The notes under the pieces: model-generated
Database searches by the model: none
Told to the model about the DNA's origin: nothing
The model's input: only the letters and a program-made list of their open reading frames with translations
Origin: Pirellulales bacterium
GTDB taxonomy: Bacteria > Planctomycetota > Planctomycetia > Pirellulales > JALHLM01
Reading direction: 5' to 3'
Length of the DNA: 14,883 nt
NCBI GenBank assembly: GCA_022844585.1
Contig: JALHLM010000083.1
Location: 1 to 14,883 of the forward strand
Shown: positions 1-10,100 of the stretch, one piece after another
Layout: each line of letters begins with the position of its first letter
How positions within the stretch are numbered: position 1 is the first letter of the stretch
Translations under genes and position numbers: made by a program

Positions 1-1
1 A

Positions 2-79
2 GTCGAGAAAATCAGCCCGGGACCGGCCCAAACGCCGATCGTGATTTCGCCCAGCGGGAAAAGGTCCGGTTTTGAATAA
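2..79 (+). CDS. possible 3' end of a gene entering from the left edge
   Basis: An open frame runs from the window edge to a TAA at 77-79 and would give 25 C-terminal residues rich in Pro, Ser, Gly and Lys. About two thirds of its codons end in G or C, as in the real genes of this window, and the next gene to the right is convergent, which fits a gene ending here. The opposite strand also has an open frame (reading ITIGVWAGPG in part), but it has no ATG, GTG or TTG start. No family can be recognised from so few residues, and the call rests only on codon use and context. Confidence 0.22.
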   Translation, partial: VEKISPGPAQTPIVISPSGKRSGFE

Positions 80-193
80 GCTGGGCAGTCTAACTAGGGC
101 AGGTGGGGGCGTCAAGGATCGGTTGGCAGCCCCGCGGCGGTACGGTTTGCCCGTTCGCGAAATGGGGAAAGTGCGGAGCTAGTGGGTAGGCGC

Positions 194-457
194 TCATTCC
201 AGAAAATAGCCCGCCATGAGAAATACCAGGCATGTCAAATTCAATGCTACGACTACACCCCAAGCGGTGTGACCAACCAACCTGCCGCAGAAGCCGCCAA
301 ACGTTGTAAACACGCCAAAATAGCCTGGAAAGAACAACAGGCCGAAGTCCGCCCAAGATACTGCATCGAACGATAGTCTCAGGCAAGTGAGGCTGACACA
401 AAGACCGCCCGTCCAAAGGAGCAATTGAGAAAGCGGGCTGATGGGCTTTTCTTCCAT
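194..457 (-). CDS. small three-helix membrane protein, unknown function
   Basis: This encodes 87 residues, strongly hydrophobic, with predicted membrane segments near residues 9-27, 38-57 and 65-85 and a short acidic and basic N-terminus (MEEK). Only this frame of the region gives a clean alternation of hydrophobic helices and short polar turns, so it was preferred over the longer overlapping 140-residue frame. A Shine-Dalgarno-like AGGCAGGA (465-472) lies 7 bases before the ATG. Four cysteines (20, 25, 57, 76) are scattered in the helices with no metal motif. It lies 72 bases downstream of the 530-802 gene on the same strand and is likely cotranscribed. The helix 1 pattern LSxLLLxxGG is shared with that neighbour, suggesting the two are related. 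I do not recognise a family; an inner-membrane location is inferred from hydrophobicity alone. Confidence 0.6.
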   Translation of the reverse strand: MEEKPISPLSQLLLWTGGLCVSLTCLRLSFDAVSWADFGLLFFPGYFGVFTTFGGFCGRLVGHTAWGVVVALNLTCLVFLMAGYFLE

Positions 458-529
458 GCTTCGATCCTGCCTTGCATGCTCTCAGTTGCAGCGAAGTTGA
501 AGCCCGTGCCAAACTTCACTTCGATAGAT

Positions 530-802
530 TCAATACGGTGGGCCTGTGAGTTCCAAGTTCAACACCACCAGACCGACGACTGCCACGAAAACGACTCCGA
601 GAATCGCCGGCAACATCGCCCACCACAAGACTCGCTTCATCCACCAAAGTAGGCCGGTGATGATGGAGTAGATTGCCAGGACAGACAGAAACACGGGCGG
701 TTGGGCAAAGGTGTAAACATCCATGACGCACAGTGCGGCGTAGCCCCCTCCGATGCATAGCAAGAGCCACGACAAAAACGCCTTTGGAAAGTGGTCGTCC
801 AT
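530..802 (-). CDS. small three-helix membrane protein, unknown function
   Basis: This encodes 90 residues with three predicted membrane segments near residues 8-28, 36-54 and 58-83, the last two joined by a tight turn with Lys56-Arg57. The N-terminus is short and polar (MDDHFPK). A purine-rich AGAGGA (814-819) lies 11 bases before the ATG, slightly far for an ideal ribosome site; no better in-frame start is visible. The gene is first in a probable two-gene minus-strand unit with the 194-457 gene and is divergent from the cytochrome-like gene at 1048, with 245 bases between start codons. Length, helix number and the helix 1 pattern LSxLLLxxGG resemble the 87-residue neighbour. The family is unknown to me. 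The overlapping 201-residue frame at 516-1121 lacks protein-like character and is a shadow. Confidence 0.6.
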   Translation of the reverse strand: MDDHFPKAFLSWLLLCIGGGYAALCVMDVYTFAQPPVFLSVLAIYSIITGLLWWMKRVLWWAMLPAILGVVFVAVVGLVVLNLELTGPPY

Positions 803-1047
803 CCCTATGGCATTCCTCTGTTACGGATGGAGTTGGCCCGTCGGGCGAAAGCTCGTGGGCGTTTGTTTCTGCAAATCTAGGCGATTTTTCCGCGGTCTTT
901 ATCACGACGGACTTGGTGACGTCCGGAACAGGAGACCGTCGGTCGGGGCCGGCGGCACGGTCGGGAGGCACGTGCCACAACCTGGCGCATGGATTAGACT
1001 GGGTTCCAGAAGCCCCGCCCCTGACCTGCTGTTCCAGGCGTTTTTGC
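803..1047. other. divergent intergenic region
   Basis: These 245 bases lie between the start codons of the divergent small membrane protein gene and the PSCyt1/DUF1549/DUF1553 gene, so both promoters should be here. I could not assign a convincing -35/-10 pair on either strand. The clearest structure is a perfect 10-bp palindrome, GGCACGTGCC, at 967-976, about 70 bases before the plus-strand start and containing a CACGTG core; it could be a regulator site or chance. An open plus-strand frame continues through the region back to position 733, but its translation is not protein-like. Confidence 0.5.
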
Positions 1048-4000
1048 ATGGTCCATCTCGGACGATTTCTCGCGATTTTTGCCATCCTGGTGATGGGCCG
1101 CGTCGCTTTGGCGGACGACACCGTGACGGTTGCGCCTTCCGCTGGCGAGCAGGCCGTTGATCCTGCCGGTCTGGCCCTCTTTCAAGGCCATCTGCGGGAA
1201 CTGCTCGCCCATCGCTGCGTGATGTGCCATGGAGGCGACGCGACTGAGTCGGAGTTTGACCTGACCACCCGCGAAGGGCTGCTCAAGGGTGGCGCTGGCG
1301 GCGAGGTGCTGGCGGTCGGGCAGGGTTCGTCGAGCCGGCTGGTCAAGCTGTTGCGCCACGAAGAAGAGCCGAAGATGCCGGAGGAGGGGGACAAGCTCAC
1401 CGAGGAGGAGATCGCCTGGGTGGTGGAGTGGATCGACCGCGGCGCGCCGTACGACAAACCGCTGCGCACGGAGGAAGACTCCACGCCATGGACGGAGCGC
1501 GTGGTGCCGGCCGAGGCGCGGCAGCATTGGTCGTTCCAGCGATTGCACGATGTTGCGCCGCCGGAGTTGGCGGACGACGACTGGTCGCGCACGCCAATCG
1601 ATAAGTTCATCCTGGAGAAACAGCGCGCACAGGGGCTGACGCCGAATGCGCCGGCCGATCGCCGCGTGTTGATTCGCCGCGCGTACTTGGATTTGATCGG
1701 CCTGCCGCCGACGCCCGAGGAAGTCGATGCGTTCTTGGCGGATGAAGCGCCGGACGCTTACGAAAAGCTGATCGATCGCTTGCTCGAGGATCCGCACTTC
1801 GGCGAACGCTGGGCGCGACATTGGCTCGACGTGGCGCGCTTTGCCGAGAGCCATGGCTTCGAGCACGACTACGATCGGCCCTACGCCTTCCACTACCGCG
1901 ACTTCGTGATCCGCGCGTTCAACGCCGACTTGCCGTTCAACACCTTCGTGAAATGGCAACTCGCCGGCGACGAGTACGAGCCGGAGAATCCGCTCGCGAT
2001 GATGGCCACCGGTTTCCTGGCGGCCGGCGTGCATGCCACGCAGATCACCAAGAACGAAGTCGAAAAGCACCGCTACGACGAACTGGACGACATGGTCGGC
2101 ACGACCACGACCGCCATGCTCGGGCTGACGCTCGGCTGCGCCCGTTGCCACGACCACAAGTTCGACCCGTTGCCGCAGCGCGACTACTACCGCATGGTGG
2201 CCAACTTCACGACCACGGTGCGCAGCGAGCAGGAGTTGAATTTCGAACCCGATGCCTTTGCAAAAGCGATGCGCGAGTTCGACGAAGCGCAAGCACCGTT
2301 GGCCGCAGCGCTCGCAGCATATGAGCAAACTGAGTTGCTGGCCAAGTTCGCCGACTGGGAACGGGCTCAAGCCGATGCGAAACCGCCTGTCCCATGGCAA
2401 GCGTTGGCGATCGAGCAATTCACATCGACAGGCAATTCGTCGTCCAAGCCGCTGGACGACGGTTCGCTTCTAATCGAAGGCGCATCGGCCGATAGCGAAA
2501 GTTACTCCGTGTCTGGCGTGGCGGAGCTAACTGGCGCGACGTCCTTGCGACTGGAGGCGATTGCGCATGATTCCCTCCCGCAAAATGGTCCCGGGCGCGC
2601 TGCAAACGGCAACTTCGCGCTGTCGCGCGCTTCGCTGCAAGTGGCACCGGCAAGTGGCGATGCCGAGCCGACGGAAGTGCGCTTCGATCGCGCCGTCGCG
2701 ACTCACGAACAAGAAGGCTTGCCTGCCGCGGCAACCATCGACGACGACGCCAAGTCCGCCTGGGCGGTGGACGGCAAGATCGGGCAGGATCATGCACTGG
2801 TATTGCAACTCGCGGATGATATGACAGCAGCGGGCTCCGTCCGCTGGACGTTGACGCTCAAGTTCGAGAACAACGCCGGGCACAGCATCGGGCGGTTGCG
2901 CTTGTCGACGAGTAATGCGCCGCGCCCAGTGGGACTCGAAGGGAACGCCATTCCTGGCGAGATCGCGCGGTTGCTGCGCATTCCGACGGCGCATCGCTCA
3001 CCCGACGAACGGCAAGTATTGCTGGATTGGTACAAATGGCGCGACGCCGGTTGGCAGGCGTTGCGCAGGCCGGTGCGGGAACTTTTGTTGGCCGAGCCGA
3101 AGCCGAAGCTGGAAAAAGTGCTGATCTCCAGCGAAGGCGTTCCGGCCGTGCGTTTGCATACGCAAGGAGGCGATTTCCTCGAAGCGACGCATTTCCTCAA
3201 ACGCGGCAATCCGAACGACAAAGTCGCGGTCGCGGAGCCTGGTTTCGTTCAAGTCGCCTCCGACGCCGGCGAAGGTCCGGAACATTGGTTCGTCGCGCCG
3301 CCCGAGGGATCGCACACTTCGTATCGCCGCCGCGCGCTGGCGGAATGGATGACCGACGTCGATCACGGGGCGGGGCACTTGCTGGCGCGGGTGATCGTGA
3401 ATCGCCTCTGGCAGCATCATTTCGGCCGCGGCATCGTGGCCACGCCGAGCGACTTTGGCACGCGCGGCGAGCCGCCGACCCATCCCGAGTTACTCGATTG
3501 GCTCGCGGGCGAATTAATTCGCAACGGCTGGCAATTGAAACCGCTGCACAAGCTGATGATGACGAGCGCTGTCTATCAGCAGAATTCAATCGCCGATGAA
3601 GCCAAGGCGTTGATCGACCTGGACAACAAGCTGCTATGGCGACACGTGCCGCATCGCTTGGAGGCCGAGATTCTGCGCGATCAAATGCTTGCGGTCAGCG
3701 GCGCGCTCGACGCGACGATGTTCGGCTCGGGCACGCTCGATGAATCGCATCGCCGTCGGAGCATTTACTTCACCGTAAAGCGCAGCAAGCTCGTGCCGAT
3801 GATGCTCTCGTTCGACGCGCCGGATGCGCTGGCCGGGCTGGGACGACGTGCGACAACGACCGTCGCGCCGCAAGCCCTGACGATCATGAACAACGCCCAG
3901 GTCCGTTCCTGGGCCGTGGCGTTCGCCGATAAAGTGATGCCGGACGAGCAGGTTGCAAGCGAAGCCGCCGTCCAGAACGCCCACCGTCTGGCGCTCTGCC

Positions 4001-4158
4001 GCGAACCGGACCAAGCGGAGCTCGCCGCGGCCGTGCGCTTCATCGAAGCGCAAACAGCCGCCTACAGCGCCGCGGGAAATCCCACTCCGCGGCGCATCGC
4101 GATGGCGGACTACTGCCAGATTCTCTTCGGGTTGAACGAATTCGCCTACGCCGATTAG
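1048..4158 (+). CDS. secreted PSCyt1 / DUF1549 / DUF1553 protein
   Basis: This encodes 1,036 residues. The frame is open from 733, but ATG 1048 is chosen because it starts a signal peptide (hydrophobic segment about residues 6-21, likely cut near ALA-DD at 20-24); a weak AGG (1036-1038) lies 9 bases upstream. Residues about 46-135 form a planctomycete cytochrome c domain (PSCyt1) with heme motif C57-V-M-C60-H61 and a possible axial Met110 in PKMP. Residues about 160-395 are DUF1549 (PSCyt2), with DLIGLPPTPEEV, ERWARHWLDVARFAES and a second CxxCH, C364-ARCH368, inside the conserved GCARCHDHKFDP. Residues about 400-690 are a beta-rich insert common in larger members. Residues about 755-1030 are DUF1553 (PSD1), with VNRLWQHHFGRGIV, TPSDFGTRGEPPTHPELLDW and APQALTIMNN. 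The family is periplasmic or surface-bound and usually paired with DUF1501; its reaction is not established. The gene converges on the giant gene, overlapping by 4 bases. Confidence 0.95.
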   Translation: MVHLGRFLAIFAILVMGRVALADDTVTVAPSAGEQAVDPAGLALFQGHLRELLAHRCVMCHGGDATESEFDLTTREGLLKGGAGGEVLAVGQGSSSRLVKLLRHEEEPKMPEEGDKLTEEEIAWVVEWIDRGAPYDKPLRTEEDSTPWTERVVPAEARQHWSFQRLHDVAPPELADDDWSRTPIDKFILEKQRAQGLTPNAPADRRVLIRRAYLDLIGLPPTPEEVDAFLADEAPDAYEKLIDRLLEDPHFGERWARHWLDVARFAESHGFEHDYDRPYAFHYRDFVIRAFNADLPFNTFVKWQLAGDEYEPENPLAMMATGFLAAGVHATQITKNEVEKHRYDELDDMVGTTTTAMLGLTLGCARCHDHKFDPLPQRDYYRMVANFTTTVRSEQELNFEPDAFAKAMREFDEAQAPLAAALAAYEQTELLAKFADWERAQADAKPPVPWQALAIEQFTSTGNSSSKPLDDGSLLIEGASADSESYSVSGVAELTGATSLRLEAIAHDSLPQNGPGRAANGNFALSRASLQVAPASGDAEPTEVRFDRAVATHEQEGLPAAATIDDDAKSAWAVDGKIGQDHALVLQLADDMTAAGSVRWTLTLKFENNAGHSIGRLRLSTSNAPRPVGLEGNAIPGEIARLLRIPTAHRSPDERQVLLDWYKWRDAGWQALRRPVRELLLAEPKPKLEKVLISSEGVPAVRLHTQGGDFLEATHFLKRGNPNDKVAVAEPGFVQVASDAGEGPEHWFVAPPEGSHTSYRRRALAEWMTDVDHGAGHLLARVIVNRLWQHHFGRGIVATPSDFGTRGEPPTHPELLDWLAGELIRNGWQLKPLHKLMMTSAVYQQNSIADEAKALIDLDNKLLWRHVPHRLEAEILRDQMLAVSGALDATMFGSGTLDESHRRRSIYFTVKRSKLVPMMLSFDAPDALAGLGRRATTTVAPQALTIMNNAQVRSWAVAFADKVMPDEQVASEAAVQNAHRLALCREPDQAELAAAVRFIEAQTAAYSAAGNPTPRRIAMADYCQILFGLNEFAYAD

Positions 4159-4162
4159 GCGA
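4142..4162. terminator. inverted repeat across two overlapping stop codons
   Basis: A perfect 7-bp stem (TCGCCTA at 4142-4148, TAGGCGA at 4156-4162) encloses a 7-base loop. The plus-strand TAG (4156-4158) and the minus-strand TAA (4155-4157) both fall at the loop and right arm, so each transcript could fold a hairpin exactly at its stop. This could act as a shared bidirectional terminator, but neither side is followed by a T-rich run, so a classical intrinsic terminator is not shown. The structure is certain; the function is inferred. Confidence 0.4.
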
Positions 4163-7100
4163 TCATGTCGTCACCGTCATCGAGCGACCATTCCCACGGC
4201 GCCTTGTCAGCCGTCGTGGCGATCACCGTGTCCGCCAGGTCTTGTTCGTCCAACCAGGCATCGTCGCCGTCGTCATCTCCGGCGCGATCGAATAGCGCGT
4301 CCGCCGCGCTGCCCGGGGTTGCCGCGCTCGAAGGTTGCGGCGGGATCGGGACGGCGACGGACCCGAAGTTGTTGCGTACCGCATTCAAATCGCCAATGTC
4401 GATGAGGCCGTTGCCCGAGCGATCTCCGAAAATGTTTGTCGGCGGGAACCCGAAGTTGTTGCGCACATAGTTCAAGTCGGCGATGCCCACATCGCCATTG
4501 CGATTCGTGTCCGCCTGCAGCACGCGGAAGCTGAATTGGAAGGCGCCACCGGGCGTCGTATTTCCGGACGGATACGCGGTTGTACCATTTGTCCATTCAC
4601 CGTCCAGGGCCAATCCGTCATCCACGTCGGTGACCGCGTCGCTCAAGGTGAGATTCACCAGGTCGAGGCCAATCTGCGAAGTCAGTTTCCAGGTCGCGGT
4701 GAACGTCAACGCGTTGTAGTTGAATGAGGCGACTGAGTACGTGCCGCCATTTACGCCGACGATCGACAAGTCGTTTACGTCAACCTGAACGTCCTCGGTA
4801 AACACTAGGCGAATCAGATCGACATTCGACCACGGAAGCACTTTCCATTGATCCGCGCCGCTGGGAATGGCGAAGCCGGACGGGCCCGTCATACTCAAGA
4901 AGACCGGCGTCCAGGCAGTCGACGAGGCGAACACCTGCGCCACGGCCGGCGCTTCGTCCGACACGGTGATGACGTTGATCGTGACGACGTCCGTATCGAC
5001 GCCAAGGTCGTCGTCGGCGGCCGTCAACGTGACCTGATAACTGCCAGGGCTCGTCGGCGTGAATGAGAACGCCGCGCCCGCGCCCGATGCGTACGCCACG
5101 CCGTTGCGCAACACTTCCCAACTCAGGGCGAGCGTGTCCATAGTTCCGACGTCGCTCACGAGACTCGTCAAGTCGATCGGCACGCCGGTTTCACCGGATG
5201 CCGGAGCGCCCACGATCGCCGCCGTGGGCGCGACGTTCGTCACCGTCGCGGCCACGGTCTCTTGATCCTCGCCGCCGTCCCCGTCGGACAGCGCAAGTTG
5301 CACGGAGTAAGCATCACTTGCCGTGCCACTTGGGTTATCGTCCAAGTATTGGTGCGTCACGTCGAACGTGGTGGTACCGGCGGCAAACAGGAAGACTTCC
5401 GGATCGCCTTCGCCCCAATTCACGGTCAGCGTGAAGGCGTCATCCGTTCCCGGATCGGAAATCGCGCCTGTCAAATGAGCGACGCCGTTCTCATCCACAG
5501 ACGTGATTGCGACGTCGAGCAGGGCCGGCGCGACATTGACTACGATGATTGCCGTCGCGTCGGCGTCTTCGCCCAGGTCGTCATCCGCGAGCGTCACGGA
5601 GATCGCATACGCGCCGCCATTCGCCGCCGTTTCATCCAAATACGAGTGCGTCAGATCAAACGACGTCGTCCCCGCAGGGAACGGATAGTCGACGATCGCG
5701 CCGTCCCCCCAGTCGACGTGCAAGACAAAGGAATCGAGCGTGCCGACATCGGCGATCGTGCCGGTGAGATGCGCTTCGCCTCCTTCATCGATCGACGGCG
5801 TGACAGCCAGATCGGACAACACCGGCGCGACGTTCTTGACGGTCGTGGAGATGCTGTGCTCCGCCTCGCCAAGATCGTCGTCCGACAGCGTCAATTGAAT
5901 GGAGAACACATCCGACGACGTACCACTCGGTGCGTCGTCGAGATAACGATGCGTGAAGGCGAAATCGGTGGCGCCGGGCGCGAAGTGATGCGTCTCGCTT
6001 TGGCCGTCGCCCCAGTGGATGACTAAGGTAAGTGGATCCAGTGGCCCGGCCTCGCCCAGGAGTCCGGTCAGCGTGACTTCGCCGTTCTCGTCGACCTCAG
6101 CGGTGACTTCGACGTCACTCAACGTGGGTGCGACGTTGGCCACGGTCACGCTCGTCGCGTCGGTGACGGAAACCGTGGACGTCGTTTCCGCCACGGTCAC
6201 CAACACCGGGTACGAATCCGTCGCCGTGCCTGAGGGATCGTCGTCCTCGTAGGTGTGCATCGTGCTGAAACTGTCGACGCCCGCGGGAACGGTGATCACG
6301 TCGACCTGTCCGTCGCCCCAATCGATCGTCACTTCGTGCGGATCGGCCGACGGGCCCTCGAACGTGCCGTTGAGCGTCAGCGCCGCGTTTTCGTCGACGG
6401 GATTCGCATCGAACGTCAACACGAGGTTCCGCAGACCGAAGAAGTCGACGAATCCCAAGTCGTCGTCATCGCCATCGTGAAACACGACCTGCTCGATGTC
6501 AGCGACGGCCTCAGAGAAGAAGACATTGCGACGGGCCGAGACGTCCGGCGGAGCGCCTTGGCGTCCGGTGACGTTGTCTTCATTCAAATTGACGATGGCG
6601 CCGTCGTCCTCGTCGGCGTTGCCCGTGTAGCTTGAAAAATCGTTGCCGCCGTGGCTCACGCCGAAGCCGGTGAAGTCGGCGCCCAGCCCTTCCTGGCCGG
6701 CGTCCACCACGCTGTCCGTTTCGATGAGGAGTCCGATCGAACCGTTGTCGGTCAGATCATTGTCCTGCAGCAGCGCGACGCCTTCATTTAACACGCTGAC
6801 GCCGACGTTGTTGTCGACCACGCGATTGCCGACGATCTTCGCAGCGCCGCCGTTCACCTCAATGCCGACCAGCCCGCCCGTAATCGAGGCGGTGTTGCCG
6901 AGAATGCGCGCCACCGCGAGGCGGCCGCCGTCGTCAGGTCCGTCGCTTTCGTAGACTCGCACCCCGATGTCATTGTCGTGAAGCGTGTTGTTGTTGGCTT
7001 CCTGACCGTCGCCAATCGTCGCCCGCACCGGACGTCCACCGGATGGCGAATCACCGTTGCGGAATAAGTCGACGCCGATTTCGAAGCCTTCGATCGTGTT

Positions 7101-10100
7101 GCCGAGGATCGTGGCGTAGCTGGCGCCGTCCTCGTCGCCAAACACGTCGCCGTCGTCCGTAAGGAACACGCCCACGCCGCGGCCAGTGCTATTGGACGTG
7201 CTCTGTGAGCTAATCACCTCATTGCTCGCGACGACGATCGGACGGTTGGCATCCTCGTTATGGAACAACCAGATTCCCGCGTCGCCGCCGGACGCCTGAA
7301 TTGAGTTGCCCACGACGTTGACCGCGCCTTGCGCGTACTGGATGAATACGCCGACGTCGGCCGTATTCAACTCGGTCAAGTCGATCGTGTTGCCGAGGTT
7401 GTCGGCACCTCCCACGCGGCTGCCGTTGGCCACGCCGCTCAGCGCAATCCCCTGGTTCACGCGGCTGAGTTCGTTGGACTGAATGATCACCAACGGCGCG
7501 TTCGTCAAATCGCCGCGGTCGTTGGCGCCAATGCCGATCCGCGCATCACGGATCGTGTTGCCGACGATCAGGGAATTCGCTTCGCGCACAAGGATCGCTT
7601 CGCGCTGGGTCACGTCGTCGATCTGATTGCCGCGCACGATATTGTCGAAGCTGCGCACAGCGCCAGGGGCTTCAGAAGAAAACAATTCGATGCCCCGTCG
7701 CCAGACGTGTAGGATGTCGACATCTTCCACGCGCGCGCGGTCGTAGACCACGCCCGTTCGCCGATCCGCGACAATGCCGGTGCGGAAGTTATTGCGTCCC
7801 GGAGTCAGTGCGTGATTCGCACGTCCGTCGATCGTCAGGTTCTCGATGCTGACATCACTCGACTGAATGATGAAGCCCTGCTGGAACACGCCGCCGAAGG
7901 CCGTATCGACGTGCGCGTCTTCGTCGCCAGGCGCGATCACGACGCCGGAGCGGCTTTCGCCGACGATCGAGAGCGCGCGATCGACGGTCGAATTGCTTTC
8001 CCGGTAGAGGCCGTCATGAATGGTTAATGTGCCGCCAGCCACGGACCAGTTGATTCCTTCCTGAATCGTGCCCCGGGCGACGACTTGTGGACTGTCGTCG
8101 TCAACGTGCAGCGCGGAAAAATCGCCCTGGAAGCCGTTGGAAGAATCGGCGTCGATGTCCGTGCCGCTGTCGAGCCAAGGGGAAAAGTCAATGTCCCCTT
8201 GTTCTTGCTGATTCACGCCTTCGGCCGTGCTAACGCCCCACCAATTGCCCGACGCGTCAACCAGTTCGCCAGATTGATTGCGAATCGCGCGGTCGCCATT
8301 TCCCGTGAAGGAGTTATTGAAAATCGGCCCCATCGCGCCGGCGGACGGCATGATGCGCACGCCATCGCTGTCGTTGTCGGTGATGAAGTTGTTGGTGATC
8401 GAGGTGACAACGCCGTCGTCGGTAATGCGAATGCCGATGTCATTGTCGTTAATGCGATTGCCCGTGATCGAAGCGGTGCCGCCGTCGACATCGATGCCCA
8501 CGTTGTTTCTGGAAATCGTGGCCGCATTTCCCGTGATCTCGGCGGCGCCTTTGACGAAAATACCTCGCCCAAACCCGTGAATGCTGTTGTCATTTAAGCT
8601 GCCGTCAATCACCGCCGACGAGCCTCCCTGGACGTCGATGCCAATCCCATCCTGATCGCCCAGTCCCGTCAAGGAATTACCCGAAATATGGGCTGCACCC
8701 TGTGACGAAACGATGATCCCGCGGAACACGTTTTCCAGCACGTTGCCCAGCAATTGGATGGGCTCGTGGCCGGACAGGTTGGTGTTCGGCTGCCATTGAA
8801 AGGCGAGATTGGCGCCGTTGACCTCGTTGGCTTCGTACAGCACGTGCGTCGAGGCTCCGCTCTGAGAGCCGATACGAAAGGCGCGCTGCAGGTTCGTGCG
8901 TGGGTCATTCCCTGAGTCAAGATTCAGAAACTGATTGCCGCGGATCGTGATGTCGCTCGCATGCGCCAATCCCGCATCCCAAATGCCGATCACCGTCGAT
9001 GGATTGGCTGATTGGGCGTGCAGCACGTTGATCGTGTTGCCTTCAATCAGCAGGCCGTCGTAAGCGGTCGGCCCGTCCGGGCTGCTCTGGATTCCCACCG
9101 CCGCGGCGAATTGCGAACCGGACGACTCTTCGTCCCCCGGGATGTCAATCTGATTGTTCTGCACGGTCTGGTTCGCGCCCGGGCCGAGTGCGATGCCGAT
9201 GTTCTGGAAGGAATCGGCGCGAGCAACATTGAAATTCCAATCCGCCGCCAAACGCAGATGATTGCCAGCGACTTGCAGTCCATTGCGGGCATCTTCGTTG
9301 CCGCCGGCTCGAGCGGCATCAATCGACAGGTCGAAGTCGAAGATACTCAGCCGCGAGATTTCCCAGTCGTGCGTATCGTCGCTCGAGAGCCGGAACACTC
9401 CTTCCAGATCGACCGTCGGCAAGTCGCCCGGGCCAAGGATCGTCGCGTCTCCCAAGTTCTCGGCGGTGATTGTGACGCCGTGAATGCCGCCGGGCAACAC
9501 GACGGCATAGTCGTCCGCAGTTCCCGGCAAGCCGTCGTTCCCATGGGCCCAATCGGCGGCGGCGTTGGGCTCCGTGAAGTCAAAGGTCCCCTGCAGGTAG
9601 GCCGTGGTGTCGTTGTCCAACTGCGCGGCCATGTTCGCCAGGCGGCGAAAACTGTTGTGCGTCGGGTCTGTCGCCGACGGCGGCAGCGCCGTGACGAAGA
9701 GCGTGTCCGCGACCCATTGCACGAGGCCACGCGCCGCCTCGTCGATGACATGTTCGATGCGGTCTTCGATGGCGAAATCATCCAGCGCAACGCCGTCCAG
9801 CAGCCAGCTATTGCCGAGTGCGGTGACGGAGGCGCTGGTCTGGTTGTCGATGAGTACGCCATCGCCGTGAACGGCAAATGTATTCAGTCCCGGCGTGGCG
9901 GTGCTGCCGAGGTCTAAAGTGCCGCCCGTCACGCGTAACGCTGCCTGCGCACTCGCGGCGGTTTCCCGCACGGTCATGCCATGCAACGCGAGCGAGCCGC
10001 CCGTCACCAGCACCGTGGAATCGTTGCTGAGCGTGTCGAGCGTGATTCCCGTCATGGAAACGTTGCCCGCCACAATCGCCACGGCCGGCGACGCGCCGAG

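Noticed and set aside
1..80. Minus-strand gene entering at the left edge (reading GEITIGVWAGPG)
   Set aside because: The sequence is protein-like, but no usual start codon lies between the preceding stop TAG and the edge, so a real gene is unlikely on this strand.
90..512. 140-residue minus-strand frame
   Set aside because: It overlaps the 194-457 membrane protein in another phase and lacks regular helices or motifs; the smaller frame has better protein character and a ribosome site.
733..1047. N-terminal extension of the PSCyt1/DUF1549 frame to ATG 733
   Set aside because: It would overlap the opposite-strand membrane protein gene, has no protein-like sequence, and would bury the clear signal peptide starting at ATG 1048.
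994..2418. 474-residue minus-strand frame opposite the DUF1549 gene
   Set aside because: It lies wholly opposite a gene with clear conserved motifs; its Arg/Gln/Val/Leu-rich sequence is typical of GC-rich antisense shadows.
4968..6431. Tandem DNA repeat or CRISPR-like array
   Set aside because: The period near 300 bases comes from PKD domains; the DNA copies are diverged and there are no short identical repeats with unique spacers.
9012..9917. 301-residue plus-strand frame opposite the beta-helix region
   Set aside because: It is a shadow of the giant gene, Arg- and Val-rich with no recognisable domain. The same applies to the plus-strand frames at 5262-6026 and 12552-13226.
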